NCBI GenBank assembly: GCA_028023455.1
Contig: JAQFVV010012402.1
Location: 11,016,292-11,080,291, forward strand
Reading direction: 5' to 3'
From: Epiperipatus broadwayi
Taxonomy: Eukaryota > Onychophora > Udeonychophora > Euonychophora > Peripatidae
Length of the DNA: 64,000 bases
Shown one piece after another: positions 36,591-47,673 of this stretch (positions are counted from its first letter, which is position 1; every line of letters begins with the position of its first letter). The notes below the pieces were generated by a model. That model saw only the letters and a program-made list of their open reading frames with translations, made no database searches and had not been told where the DNA came from. A program made the position numbers and the translations under genes.

Positions 36591-36949
36591 TTCATATTGA
36601 ACTGTATATTTAAACATATAGTTCAAATATTGGCACAGGATAACATTTAAAAGCTAAAAAAAAAATTAGAAATAGTTCAATAAATTCTATTTAATTTTTT
36701 ATGTAATTCATTTTTTTTTTGGATATGTACAATGAAAATTTTTTGTGTTTGATATTATCCATTTAATTAAAGTTAAAATTGGAGAGAATAGAAATGCATA
36801 TGGATTGTTGATCCAGATAAATAAAAAAAAGATATTCCAAAAGTAAGTGATTACGATCAGAGTTTTACCAAAAATTAAATATGGTTCTTATGGATAACAA
36901 ACCAAAAGATAAAAAATATATGTGCAGAGAAATCTAAAATTGGTCACGA

Positions 36950-37281
36950 GTATAAAAAGAAGTGAATAACTTTGAGCAAGGTCTTGTCTTGTTCTTTTGG
37001 CTGATGTTTTCCATGGATCCTGGATAGAGAAAATGCCTCTATCCAGGACTACTCATTTGCTGACCAAGTCATCATGAAGAACTAAAAAAACAGAGCATTT
37101 TCAGACACTTTCTTTTACCATAAAGAGGTTACTCCAAAAAGCTTTTAAGTCTAGCCTTAAAACAGACCAGAAACGTGAAAATGTCGACAGAAGAAATCAA
37201 AGTTAACATACCAATGATCTCCTCAACACAAAAACATGCATGGTATAATCAGTGATCCATGTAACACCAAGAAACTTATTG
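36950..37281 (+). promoter_or_regulatory. Possible TATA promoter and first exon with good 5' splice site
   Basis: TATAAAAAG at 36951 is followed by a roughly 300-bp GC-richer stretch ending at G|GTAAGTAA (cut after 37281), a consensus 5' splice site. A 24-codon frame from ATG at about 37181 (MSTEEIKVNIPMISSTQKHA and on) closes before the splice site. A hairpin pairs TCCTGGATAGAG with CTCTATCCAGGA (37018-37048). This could equally be a mobile-element fragment. Confidence 0.2.
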
Positions 37282-39340
37282 GTAAGTAATAATTCATAAC
37301 CTTATTTGTAACTGATTTTGTAAACTAAATTTAACTATAAACTTTAATTCCAAATTTCAAATACCAATAAAGAGACATTTTATCTATGGATTGCTTTCTA
37401 GAGGAAACTTAAAAAGAGAATTGAAATATGAACTGTTTGAATTAATTATTTGAATAAACTTTATTTTATATAGCACAATGTTTATAAACTAATCAGCATT
37501 AAGCTATTGCACATATGCTTTGTAGATTTTTAACAATAAACGAATATTCCCATGTCATACACAAGATAAGTCTTTGGAAAAGATAGAATGAATCCAATCT
37601 ATCTTTTCGAACTCAATTATTTGATTAATATTATTATCTGGATGTGCATGTATATATTCTTTCCAATTTATTAATAATTCTCTTTCAAATATTCTAATTT
37701 GTCTTAATAAAATATTTACCTTTAATATCAAATTTTTATTGTACATTCTTAATTTTAGTTTATTAGATTTTACTATTAAAAAAATTGTTTGAGAAATGTA
37801 TAAATTATCTATGCCAATATGCTTGTTTATTAGTAAAAGTCCAGGGAAATATCCTATAAAAAATTAAAGTGACAAAGTAAAATCCCAATAATATTCTATG
37901 TAGTTATCTACTGTGAAAATATGGTATATGATGCAATGAGAGTCAGTGGGTCTACAGACCTGGCACCCTCTTAAATAAATAAAAAACTGATTCTGCCAGC
38001 AATACAAATCCAAATAAAAAATTATGCTAGTTAATCAGGAAATGTAGTTATGTTCTGGGAAACTTTCTAATACCCAAAATGAATAAACACAGACATAACT
38101 TAATTAACAAATACATTAATAATTCATAATATATAAAGTCTAAATTGACTGAAAATATTACAATATATTTGTCTTTTTTTTATCTTTAATGTAATTTAAA
38201 GTTATAATATCTTTTGCAGTATATATTTTATGTCCATATGTTAAATAGTGAATACATAAAGTTGATTTGTCATCTATTAATTGCATCATTATATTATTTG
38301 GCTTTTACCACTTACTGTTTTCCTGTATGACCATAATAAATCATATTGCAATTGTTACAGTTAATTTTATATATGAGTTTTCTTTTTGTATTTTATATTG
38401 TCTCTTAATTTCCAATTACTTATTCATTTTTCAAGACTTTTACTAATCTAATATTTATATGTTTATTAATATAATTTTTATTTTTATTATTATATTATAA
38501 ATTTGGGAATAATATAAAAGTTTGATTTATTTCTTATTTGAACTATTGTTACTATCATTATTATAATCATTTTGCATAGAAATGTTATTATTTAATATAA
38601 ATTTTTGACAACACATATTTTCAAAATCTACTATAAAAATATGGTTATTTCTTTATTATTTATTGAATCATGTTATTATAAATATTATATAAATGAAAAG
38701 TTTTTAATCATATACATATATACATTACAATTTGTAAAATATTATATAAAAATATAACAAAAACTAAACATTTATATTCTAATATTTTTTGATAATTTAG
38801 ATACTACATCTTTGAAAATCTACAATTTAAAAAATAAATTATTTTTAGTGAAATATTTTTTCTTAAAAAAAAAACATAAATAACTACTATATAACTTATT
38901 TGTCATGATGAATAAAAGTTATTATGATAGAAAATGGACAATAACTATACTTTCATGTGTTCTCTTCCAATGCATATAAGCAAAGCTAGAGAGCATTAAG
39001 GGAAAGTTGAATATCTCTTAATTAAAATTGCCACCTATATTAAATTTTACAATTGAATACTATATACATGTGCTAAAAAAATTGCAAGCTTACATTGAAT
39101 ACTGCTGAATAATATAAATGCAAATATCAAAATCTAATAATGTGTTGTAAACAAAATGAGTTTAGATCGCATAAATTGTGCAAATATCTTATGAAAATTT
39201 TTAAACCATTAATAAAAAACAAAAATTATATTGATAAACATATAAATATTGGATGAACAAATAGTAAAAGCCTGAATAAATTAATAGGTAATTATAACTG
39301 AAACACAGGCTTGTTATATACCTGTGGCTATATATATATG
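37282..39340. other. AT-rich intergenic DNA
   Basis: No gene or repeat recognised; very A/T-rich, especially 38.4-38.9 kb. Confidence 0.4.
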
Positions 39341-39506
39341 TAATATAGGGTATATGAGCACAGACTTTCACACCACCCACCTCTCTTCACTCTATCTAAT
39401 AACACTGATACACCTAAACATATATGTGTTTAGGTGTATCAGTGTTATTAGATAGAGTGGAGAGAGGTGGGTGATGTGAAAGTCTGTGCTCATATACCCT
39501 ATATTA
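39341..39506. repeat. 166-bp palindrome of two tRNA-like heads (family 2 related)
   Basis: The arms are almost perfect complements, TAATATAGGGTATATGAGCA...TGATACACCTAAACA and its mirror, centred at about 39423. Each arm matches the tRNA-like part of the family 2 repeats at 41.2 and 62.8 kb (GTGTATCAGTGTTATTAGAT, AGAGTGGAG, then a B-box remnant GTGCTCATATAC). It looks like two SINE heads joined head to head. Confidence 0.75.
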
Positions 39507-39764
39507 GGTAATTATATATTAAGAGATGATATAAAATGCAAAAAAGGAATCATATATAAAATTAATTGTGACCATTGTCATATGATGTACTATAGTCACA
39601 TACAGAAATAATTAGAGAATGAGTCAAAAAACCTAATAATGCAATTAATAGGTGAATAATAAATCTGCTTTACATATTCATTACTTAACATAAATATAAA
39701 GTAAATGCTATAAAAAGTATTAAATTTTTAAATTACATTAAGCATTTTTTAAATAAAACAAGGA

Positions 39765-39850
39765 AAACTCTCCATACAGTAGTCCACCCTGTGCCAAACC
39801 AGAGTAATCAATGGATGCCAGATGGTGATCATGTGATGTTTAGTGGTTTA
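39765..39850 (+). repeat. Family 1 repeat fragment
   Basis: AACTCTCCATACAGTAGT, AGAGTAATCAATGGATGCCA and GGTGATCATGTGATGT match pieces of the family 1 repeat, joined with an internal deletion that removes the ribozyme. Confidence 0.7.
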
Positions 39851-40190
39851 ACATTTATTAAATAATTGTATGAATATTTATAAAACATCAATAAATTTAA
39901 TTAATTACTGGTCAATTGAAAATTAATGAAAAATTATACAATGTTAGTATGAGTAAAATTATATAGCATATATTTTATTTATTCTGTATATTATTATGCT
40001 ATATAATCAATTTTTTCAACTATTATTACATTTTTATATTATAATTTTATTCTGTTTTAACATGTTTTGTTATTGTTATTTTATTGCCATCACAGAACAC
40101 TAGACAGCATCTTATCTGCTTAACATTTAAAAAAGTCCCCAAACTATGTGCTAAAAATGCTTTTTATGTATAATTAATTATTAATATCAT
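39848..40190 (-). repeat. Dispersed repeat Q, copy 2 (inverted relative to 36.2-36.6 kb)
   Basis: It matches the complement of 36210-36590 over most of its length. It starts immediately after the family 1 fragment and is followed by an unrelated palindrome. Confidence 0.6.
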
Positions 40191-40357
40191 TAAAACCAGT
40201 CAACACTTAGACAATTCCAATATTAATAACAATCAGCAATCTCAAACTGTTGTCAAAACAATCTCCTTTTTAACAATAAGTGGTTTCCTTGACAATAGTT
40301 TGAGATGTTGATTGTTATTGATATTGAGAATGTCTAAGTGTTGACTAGTTTTAATGG
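40189..40357. repeat. Palindromic MITE-like element
   Basis: The arms of about 70 bp mirror ATTAAAACCAGTCAACACTT, AGACAATTCCAATATTAATA, ACAATCA and CAAACT..TGTCAA, with a short A/T loop near 40270. Confidence 0.8.
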
Positions 40358-41160
40358 ATATTTATAAATCCATTTAGCATGAGCATTATTACACTTATTA
40401 ATTATAATATATATGTTGTAATATATGATATTTTTATTATTTATTATAATTTTAAATAAATATTTATTAAATGAATAACTAAAATAATATTATATTAAAT
40501 GTAATTCATTTTATATTTATTATACCCCCCCCCCTTTGTTTATATAAATCTGTAATTTATTTCTTGAGTATTAAAAAACTGTAGAATAATAAATAATTCA
40601 TTGAGATGGCAAGCATTTTTTCCTCTTAACTTTATTCACTAATAATTATTATTACCATTTATAACTAAATTAATTATGTTTTCTATCTATTTTCTTTTCT
40701 CATATTATTTTAAGTTATTTAGGGTAGTATAGAACCCATTTGTCAAAAAAGTTTCATGTCATTTGTTATCACTCTGTACTAATTGGGACAATACTATTGC
40801 GTGTGTGTGCAATCACATTTCTGTTTTTATAACCATACATATTTACAAGAAGGTAATAACAATCATAGTCATGATAAATTGTATTGTATAATATTAAATT
40901 GATGTCTATCTATACCATGGTCAGTCATGCGATACTACACATGGCAATGAGGTGGTTTAAGTTATTGTAAAAAATAGGTAATAAAAATAGCATTCTAAAA
41001 ATTTTAAAGAAAGTTAAAAAGATAGAATAAATTATTATAAATAACAACCCAATAGATAGCATTGAAAATTTTAAAGATATTATTTAAATTAATATTTTAG
41101 AATAAAATATAAGTAATAATGTAATAGGTTTTTATTGTAACTGATTAAATTTAAGTAAAA
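40358..41160. other. AT-rich DNA with a C homopolymer
   Basis: No gene. An isolated run of about ten C bases lies at about 40525-40534. Confidence 0.4.
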
Positions 41161-41164
41161 CTAA

Positions 41165-41490
41165 ATAATATAGAGTATATGAGCACAGACTTTCACATGA
41201 CCCACCATGCTCCACTCTATCTAATAACACTGATACACTCAAGCACATATATGCTGAAAAGATAAATAATCACCAATATACGTATTTCATGCTAAACCAG
41301 CAATCATCAGTTGGTCCAGATTATCATCTCCCACACATATATACTATAAGTGCTCAGATATATATTAAGATAGACAATCTTTATACTTTAATGGACTGGC
41401 TCCAATCTACTACACACTCCAACTCTTCAACTGTCCATCCAATTGAAAATCTGATGATGGAATGCTCGAAGGCCACCCTAAGGCCGAGAT
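41165..41490 (-). mobile_element. Family 2 repeat: hammerhead plus tRNA-like region
   Basis: On the minus strand the order is a 3'-shared body (41490-41330, with GCATTCCATCATC and CCATTAAAGTATAAAG), a hammerhead (about 41330-41260), then a tRNA-like region (about 41240-41165: GTGTATCAGTGTTATTAGAT, AGAGTGGAG and a decayed B box). The copy at 62.8-63.1 kb has the same order. The combination recalls hammerhead-bearing SINEs such as Schistosoma Sm-alpha. No protein is encoded. Confidence 0.7.
41260..41330 (-). ncRNA. Hammerhead ribozyme, family 2 copy J
   Basis: The minus strand has CTGATGA (41310-41304), stem II TGCT/AGCA around GGTTT, and GAAA (41288-41285). Stem III is AU/AU capped by ACGU (the whole AUACGUAU is self-complementary). 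The cleavage triplet is AUA, with the predicted cut between 41277 and 41276. Stem I pairs ACCAA with TTGGT directly beside the core, then AUAAUC with GAUUAU after a 3-base bulge. All invariant core bases are present. Confidence 0.75.
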
Positions 41491-42249
41491 TCTAAATAAT
41501 AAATTGTATAAAATAGATTAAAATAGTGGAGGTAGTTTTTTGGTGTTATCAAAGTTTAAAATTTAGAATTAGAAAAATATACTCAAAGGAATGTATGTTT
41601 GTATAAATATTTATTGCAAAAATAACATAATTGGATACATTAATATTAAAGAAAATAGATTTTAAAAGGTTAACTTAAAAAGTCTACATTTTGATTTAAA
41701 TAAAAAAAAAAAAAGGAGATTAAAAAGATTAAGACTGATTTTTATTTTTAAAGCTGCATTTCTATGTTGGGAAATAAAAGGATTTGAAACCAAGATATAA
41801 TGGGATAAAGATAAAATAATTCAATCAATTAAAGTATTTTCAGTAATTAAACATAATTAAAGTATACTGAAGTTAGCAAATTAGGGGAAATAAAGATTGC
41901 CATGAAGGTGTAAGAAAAACGAGATCACTAATATACATTAAAAAAAAAATTTTTTTTAAATTATTATTATTGATTCTTGTTTTATTTTTCATTGAACATG
42001 ATTATGCTGACTAATAAAAACAAAGGAAAAACAACTGACTGCTGAACCTACCTTGAATTCAATATAGGTGAACCTGAAATGCTATTTTCAAAAAAATCCA
42101 TATACTGAATATAAAAAAACAACTAATGAGCAAGTATTTCTATACAAGTGCTTTAGATAAAAACTGTTTATCGGAGGAAAGAAATTCTCTTCTTTAAGAA
42201 ACTGATAAAGAACAGTAGAGCCATGCCTTAAAAAGGGAAGAAAAGTAAT
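41491..42249. other. AT-rich intergenic DNA
   Basis: No gene or repeat recognised. Confidence 0.4.
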
Positions 42250-42371
42250 AATAAATTAAATCACAACAGCAGCAAACTCTCCATACAATAGTGCCACCAA
42301 GTGCAAGACTTCATAATCAATGAACGCAAAAAGGTTTGTGCATAAAATCCCTATCTAGTACGAGACATTCA

Positions 42372-42430
42372 ATATCCTCAGACTAGTTTCTAATTTGTGG
42401 CTTTCATCAGTGTGAAGCCTTGGATTTGAG
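42372..42430 (-). ncRNA. Hammerhead motif, family 1 copy E
   Basis: CTGATGA (42410-42404), GAAA and ACTAGTC (complement of 42381-42390) are intact. Stem II is reduced to two pairs (AGC/ATT), which may limit activity. Confidence 0.65.
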
Positions 42431-42499
42431 AGCACTGCAACTAGATCTTAGGATCTAATGCAATCCTCCAGCAGCCACCTTTTATCTATTTGATTAACT

Positions 42500-42550
42500 A
42501 TACAACTCCTCACTGATGAAAACCATAAACTGTAAACTTGCCTAGAGATA
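42500..42550 (+). ncRNA. Decayed hammerhead motif, family 1 copy F
   Basis: CTGATGA (42513-42519) is intact, but GAAA is TAAA and the cleavage region reads CTTGCC. Probably inactive. Confidence 0.5.
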
Positions 42551-42790
42551 AAATAAGAAAAACTCACCATACAGTAGTGTCTGTTTTAGTAACAATTATG
42601 AGCAAGCATAAAAAATGGTAATCATGTGATGTTGTCTGGGGATATTAGATGAATAGGTACTAGATAATGATTTTATGCACAAACCTTCTTGCCTTCATTG
42701 ATTATGAAGGCTTGCACTTGCTGCCATAAGAGAGTTTGTTACTGTCAATAACAGCTTGTGTAAATATATGAAATTGTGATCACATGATAT

Positions 42791-44619
42791 TTTGATGGTT
42801 TTAAATTAAACCAAATAATACACGCTCTCATGGGAGAAATGGCAGCTAAATTAAAAAACCTCATAATAAACTGCAGAAAAAAACTCTGGCTAAGAAACAT
42901 TTTACTACAGTTCATATTTACATATATGTAAAAGCAAAAAAACTTAATAGATTAGACTGATATCCAGAACATTAATAATTTAAATTTCGTTTTATGATTA
43001 TATATATATATATTTTTTATTGTAGTTAATTATATCTTATTATATTAATTATATATTTACTATAAATAATTTAATTGATTGGTAAAGAAAGAAGTGTATG
43101 ATATTGTTTTTTTTTATTTGAAATAAAAACAAAATGTCAAAGATTGCCATTTAATTTATATAAGTTCATTATTCTTTTCTAGTTGTCTTTAAAAAATATA
43201 TAAAGCAAAATTCTCTGTAAAATTTTGTGTCTTCTTTCTAAAACATGTATTAAAAAAACCAAAAGTATTATCAAAAACAAAAAGGAAAAAAAATTTTCTT
43301 GTAATGTTGAGATTATCAGAAAATATATAAAGTTGGGTAAACTACACATTAAGTATAATGGCCATTATGATTATACAGAGTGTGTATGCATATGAAAATG
43401 TTTGGTATGTGAAATGTTCAAGTATTAGTATAAATGACCACTATCAGTAAAAAGAACTCTGCAATATAATCATTGTAAATTTAAATTAAATTGATTATTA
43501 TTTTAAATATGATAAAGCTCATCTTGTATATGAATTGGCTTTTATAGCTCAGGTGAGTTTGAACTTAAGAGTATAAATGTAATTATTTAGATCATTAGTT
43601 ATACAGTTAAATTTAGATCTATTATATGATAAGTTTATTAATAATTTTATATATTTGGAATCTAATCTGCAATGAATTGAGTTTGAGTTCTGTTAAGAGG
43701 GAGTCAGACTCATAGAGGCCATCCCTTAAAATCAATATTTTTTATAAAGAGTGAATAAATGTGAGGATATATTTACCAATAATTACACTTCCCATCAGAT
43801 TTCACACCTGAAAATAAATATCTGAACTCTTATGACCCTCTTCAAATTTGGATTACACACTCCTTCAGGTTAACAACTAATCATACCATTATGGTTGTAG
43901 TTTCATCAAACTTTAGTCTGTAAATTTATTCAATAGTAAGTATATAAATATTTATATGCAGTGTGTTATTAATAAAGTCTTATAAATATATAAAAGTGTA
44001 AAAAGATTGGAAAACACTGGGCTAAATGATAGATTTTATCGAATATGAAGTTGAGATTTATTTATAATTTATTTAAATAGTTGCAATATTGAAAATTGAT
44101 TATTAAAAAGATAAAAACACAGGTTTGAGTTAAAAAGAGAGATGACTAATAAAATAGTAAAAAAAAAGTAAAATATTAGTATTAATGAAAGTATAGATAA
44201 AAATCTTAATGTGTGTAAAATTAATAAACTTAGGCTAGTGTAGCTATTAGAAAAAAAAATAAAGGGATGAAATAATTTCAAAAAGAAGCTAATTATGAAG
44301 TCTCCAACTAGATTATTTGTATATAAGAGTGTGTATAATTGTATAAAAGTCAAATAAAAGTTATGCATCTCTTTTACTTAATTCACTAATTCTTTAATAA
44401 ATTAATCATCTTTATCCTTCATTTTTTTTCTACCATACTTACTGTCTTTATTCTCTCACACCATCAGTCATTCTTTTGCACTGATTATGACAATGACATT
44501 GTGTATTATGTAACCATATTTTCATTCTTTAATTATACAATCAGCCAACTCCAACTTTTTCTCTATTTTTATCTTAATTTTTCAGTTTTTTATTTTATAT
44601 GTTTATTTACATGATCACT
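42791..44619. other. AT-rich intergenic DNA
   Basis: No gene recognised. The 99-codon minus frame at 44368-44069 is Leu/Phe/Ser-rich from A/T bias and lacks any motif. Confidence 0.4.
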
Positions 44620-44749
44620 ATTTCTTATGCTTGCTTATAACTGTTATTAAAACAGGCAAAACACTCCATACAGTATTGCCACTCAGTGCAAGCCAGAGTA
44701 ATCAATGGATTCCAGAAGGCTTGTGCATAAAATCCTCATCTAGTGCCTA

Positions 44750-44812
44750 CTCATCCAATATCCCCAGACTAGTTTCTGGCTTGTGGCCTTTGTCAGTGAG
44801 GAGTCTTGGATT
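44750..44812 (-). ncRNA. Hammerhead motif, family 1 copy G
   Basis: Stem II GGC/GCC, GAAA and ACTAGTC are intact on the minus strand. CTGATGA has mutated to CTGACAA (44796-44790), so cleavage is not expected. Confidence 0.65.
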
Positions 44813-45207
44813 TAAGAGCACTGCACCTAGATCTTAGGATCTAATGCAACCTCCAGCAGCCATCTCTTATCTTTACTTAACTACAAAACTATGAGTCTTA
44901 AATTGAAAACACAATAATACTTTTAATCCAAGTTCATTAGCTTATATAGTCAGTCATATAGTGATCATGTTGACTTAAAACCAATCCTACCTATTAGGAT
45001 AATGGTGGTTATGGTTATTAAAAAACCAAAGATACCAAAATGTATAGGTACTGAACTGAGTTCAGACCTATATGACTTTATAAGCTAATAAGCTTGGATT
45101 AAAAATATTATTGTGATTTTAATTTAAGACACGTTGTGCAGTTAAGTAGAGATAAAAGGTGGCTGCTGGAGGGTTGCATTATATCCTAAGATCTAGGTGC
45201 AGTGCTC

Positions 45208-45278
45208 TCAGATCCAAGGCTCCTCACTGAATGAAGGCCACAAGCCAGAAACTAGTCTGGGAATATGGATAAGTAAGC
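45208..45278 (+). ncRNA. Hammerhead motif, family 1 copy H
   Basis: The core reads CTGAATGA (45227-45234), one base longer than consensus. Stem II GGC/GCC, GAAA (45248-45251) and CTAGTC (predicted cut after 45257) are intact. Stem I pairs TCCTCA with TGGGAA. The inserted A probably blocks cutting. Confidence 0.7.
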
Positions 45279-45653
45279 ACTAGATGGGGATTTTATGCAT
45301 AAGCCTTCTGGAATCCATTGATTACTCTGGCTTGCACTGAGTGACAATACTGTATGGAGAGTTTTGTCTGTTTTAATAACAGTTATAAGCAAGCATAAAA
45401 AATGGTGTTCATATTGGCTTAAAACCAATCCTGCCTAGTAGGATAGTGATGGCTATGGTTACTAAAGAACCAAAGACACCAAAATATATAGGTACTGAAC
45501 TGAGTCCACACTTATATGACTATATAAGCTAATGAGCTTGGATTGAAAATATTATTGTGTTTTCAATTTAAGACTCATAGTTTTGTAGTTAAGTAGAGAT
45601 AAAAGGTGCTGCTGGAGGGTTGCATTAGATCCTAAGATCTAGGTGCAGTGCTC

Positions 45654-45722
45654 TCAGATCCAAGGTTCCTCACTGATGAAGACCCCAAGTCAGAAACTAG
45701 TCTGTGGATATTGGATGAGTAG
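45654..45722 (+). ncRNA. Hammerhead ribozyme, family 1 copy I
   Basis: CTGATGA (45673-45679), stem II GAC/GTC with a CCCAA loop, GAAA (45693-45696) and CTAGTC (predicted cut after 45702) are all present. Compared with copies G and H (GGC/GCC), both sides of the middle stem II pair changed together. Stem I pairs TCCTCA with TGTGGA (one mismatch), then ATCCAA with TTGGAT. This is one of the best candidates for activity. Confidence 0.75.
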
Positions 45723-45835
45723 GCACTAGATGGAGATTTTATACACAAGCCTTCTGGCATCCATTGATTACTCAGGCTTGCACTGAATGGCAATACTGTA
45801 TGGAGAGTTTTGCCTGTTTTAATTTTTTTTCCTCT

Positions 45836-47673
45836 GAATTTGGAACTTGTATATAAGTAATGATGAAGATACATAAAAAAGTCAGTAGTCTTTTCTTACC
45901 AAGTTAACAAGATTGTTCACAACTAAGAAAGTTAATTAATATTTTCATTAGACAAATAATAAATTCCAACTAAATTTGCAATTCTAAATGCTTCATAGGT
46001 CAATGGTATTCAATTAATTATTTACAACAACCATGCAGACGCTTATGGTTTATTTGTTAATAAAGCAAAGTATTATCTTCATTTGTTAATTAATTATGTC
46101 ACAATTTATAATTTCCAAAATTAATTTAGTTTGGGCTTTAATGGATCTTATAACAATGTAAAACAATTATAAACATAAGATTATTGATATTACAGTTTTA
46201 AAATAATTGATTTGCATTATTTTCATGATTTTTATATCAAGCAATATTTAGCAATAATAACTGAAGAACCATATACATTTGCTAACAAATACTAATCTTT
46301 GAAACTTTTATTTAAATGAATGAATTAATTAACAAATAATTGTATTTATTTAAATTCCATATTCCGACAGCAAAGTATTGAGGCTACAGTCAGGCATATG
46401 TTTAAAATCATGGGTGATTATAAATGAGAAGTGTTATGTCTCCTGTGAAATATTAACTAACTTTGAACAATTTATTTGTTTATTGAATTCTCAGGTACAC
46501 AATAGAATCAGGCCCTGATTTAAGCACAGTAAGTGTTGGTTTATATATGAATAAACTCTAAGATCAACTGATTCATTAATTTTTTTAAAACTTTTACTTA
46601 TGGGTGACTACATATAAAAGTCATATAGTATAAATATCAGTGCACGTGTGAAGGTTTATTTTCTTCTAAAGAATTGCAGGTAGATACAGCACTGAATAAA
46701 TAATTATTGATTTTTGTATATATAAATTATTAAAGAGTATTTTTTAAATCAAAGTTTTAAATACACAGAGAAATAAGTGTATGAGGAAAACAACTGAAAA
46801 AATAAATAAATTATGAGCTAGAAGAATTTATTCAGTAAGCTTACCTTTAAAAACCACACTGAAGTTATTGACTTTAAAGAACGTGTTATATAAAACATCC
46901 TGGGTTTTGTTCTATTATCAACAGTGATACTTTTTTACATATATGTAGTTTATATATGTAAATATATATTTTGTTTTTGGTATTGCATAATTAATTGCTA
47001 ATATTACTATTATAGCAATATATCAACCAATCTCACCAACCATTGTTTGTGTAGAAAGAATCACTTAATTTAACAATAAAAGCGCCTCCCCACACACACT
47101 ATCAAATGTTACATGACTATTCAAGTAAAACTGACCATAAAACAAATAATAATAAAATACACTTATCAGAAACTTTTTAAATATTTTTGTTTGATTTGCA
47201 TTTATAATCTTACATAATAAATATAATTTGATAATTATCTTTAAAAACATAAATATAATTTGAATTATTCAATAAATTTAACTGGAAGATCAGGAAGGCT
47301 ATATTGATAGCAAGTTGATACTTATCTATATAAATGTAAGTTTCTACAGTAATCCTCTAAAATATAATATGTAAATAAAGACAAAATTTATTAGATTTAT
47401 AAAATATTCTAAATATATAAATAGTAAATTAAACAGCACCAAAATAACGGGAAAAATAGAGAAATAAACTCCTAATTTAAATGAGCACTGACATTTCATA
47501 TAGTACTTTCCACTGCCAGAACTATATTTGTATATGATATGACAATATTTTATTAAGTGAGCATAATGATGGAGGAAAGGGGAAAGAAAGTATACAAAAA
47601 GAAGTCCTATTCCACTTTCATTGAGATTTAGAAGGAATATTACTAATGCTCAGTTACTAGTCTCTGTGTATAT
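45836..47673. other. AT-rich intergenic DNA
   Basis: No gene or strong repeat recognised. Confidence 0.4.

Larger units (their letters stand above)
42250..42790. repeat. Family 1 repeat, rearranged
   Basis: A minus-sense arm (42270-42500) is followed by a shortened plus-sense arm (42500-42580), then a third piece (42637-42760) that begins TGGGGATATTAGATG, the sequence that follows the ribozyme cut in other copies. Internal deletions separate the pieces. Confidence 0.75.
44620..45835. repeat. Family 1 repeat array: inverted arm plus two tandem direct units
   Basis: One minus-sense arm (about 44620-44960) is followed by a plus-sense unit (about 44961-45404) and a second plus-sense unit (about 45405-45825). 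The direct units are offset by 444-446 bp at several landmarks (ACTTAAAACCAATCCT-type words at 44976 and 45420; ribozyme cores at 45227 and 45673). Shared sequences include GAGAGTTTTG.CTGTTTTAAT, ATTGATTACTC.GGCTTGCAC and GGGTTGCATTA. No coding sequence. It resembles a retrozyme-like dimer next to an inverted copy. Confidence 0.85.

Noticed and set aside
41289-41495. 68-codon plus-strand frame.
   Set aside because: Lies antisense to the family 2 repeat with its hammerhead; no protein similarity.
44631-44837. 68-codon plus frame and a similar 80-codon minus frame at 45632-45874.
   Set aside because: Their similar Ser-rich sequences reflect copies of the non-coding family 1 repeat in opposite orientation, not a gene family.
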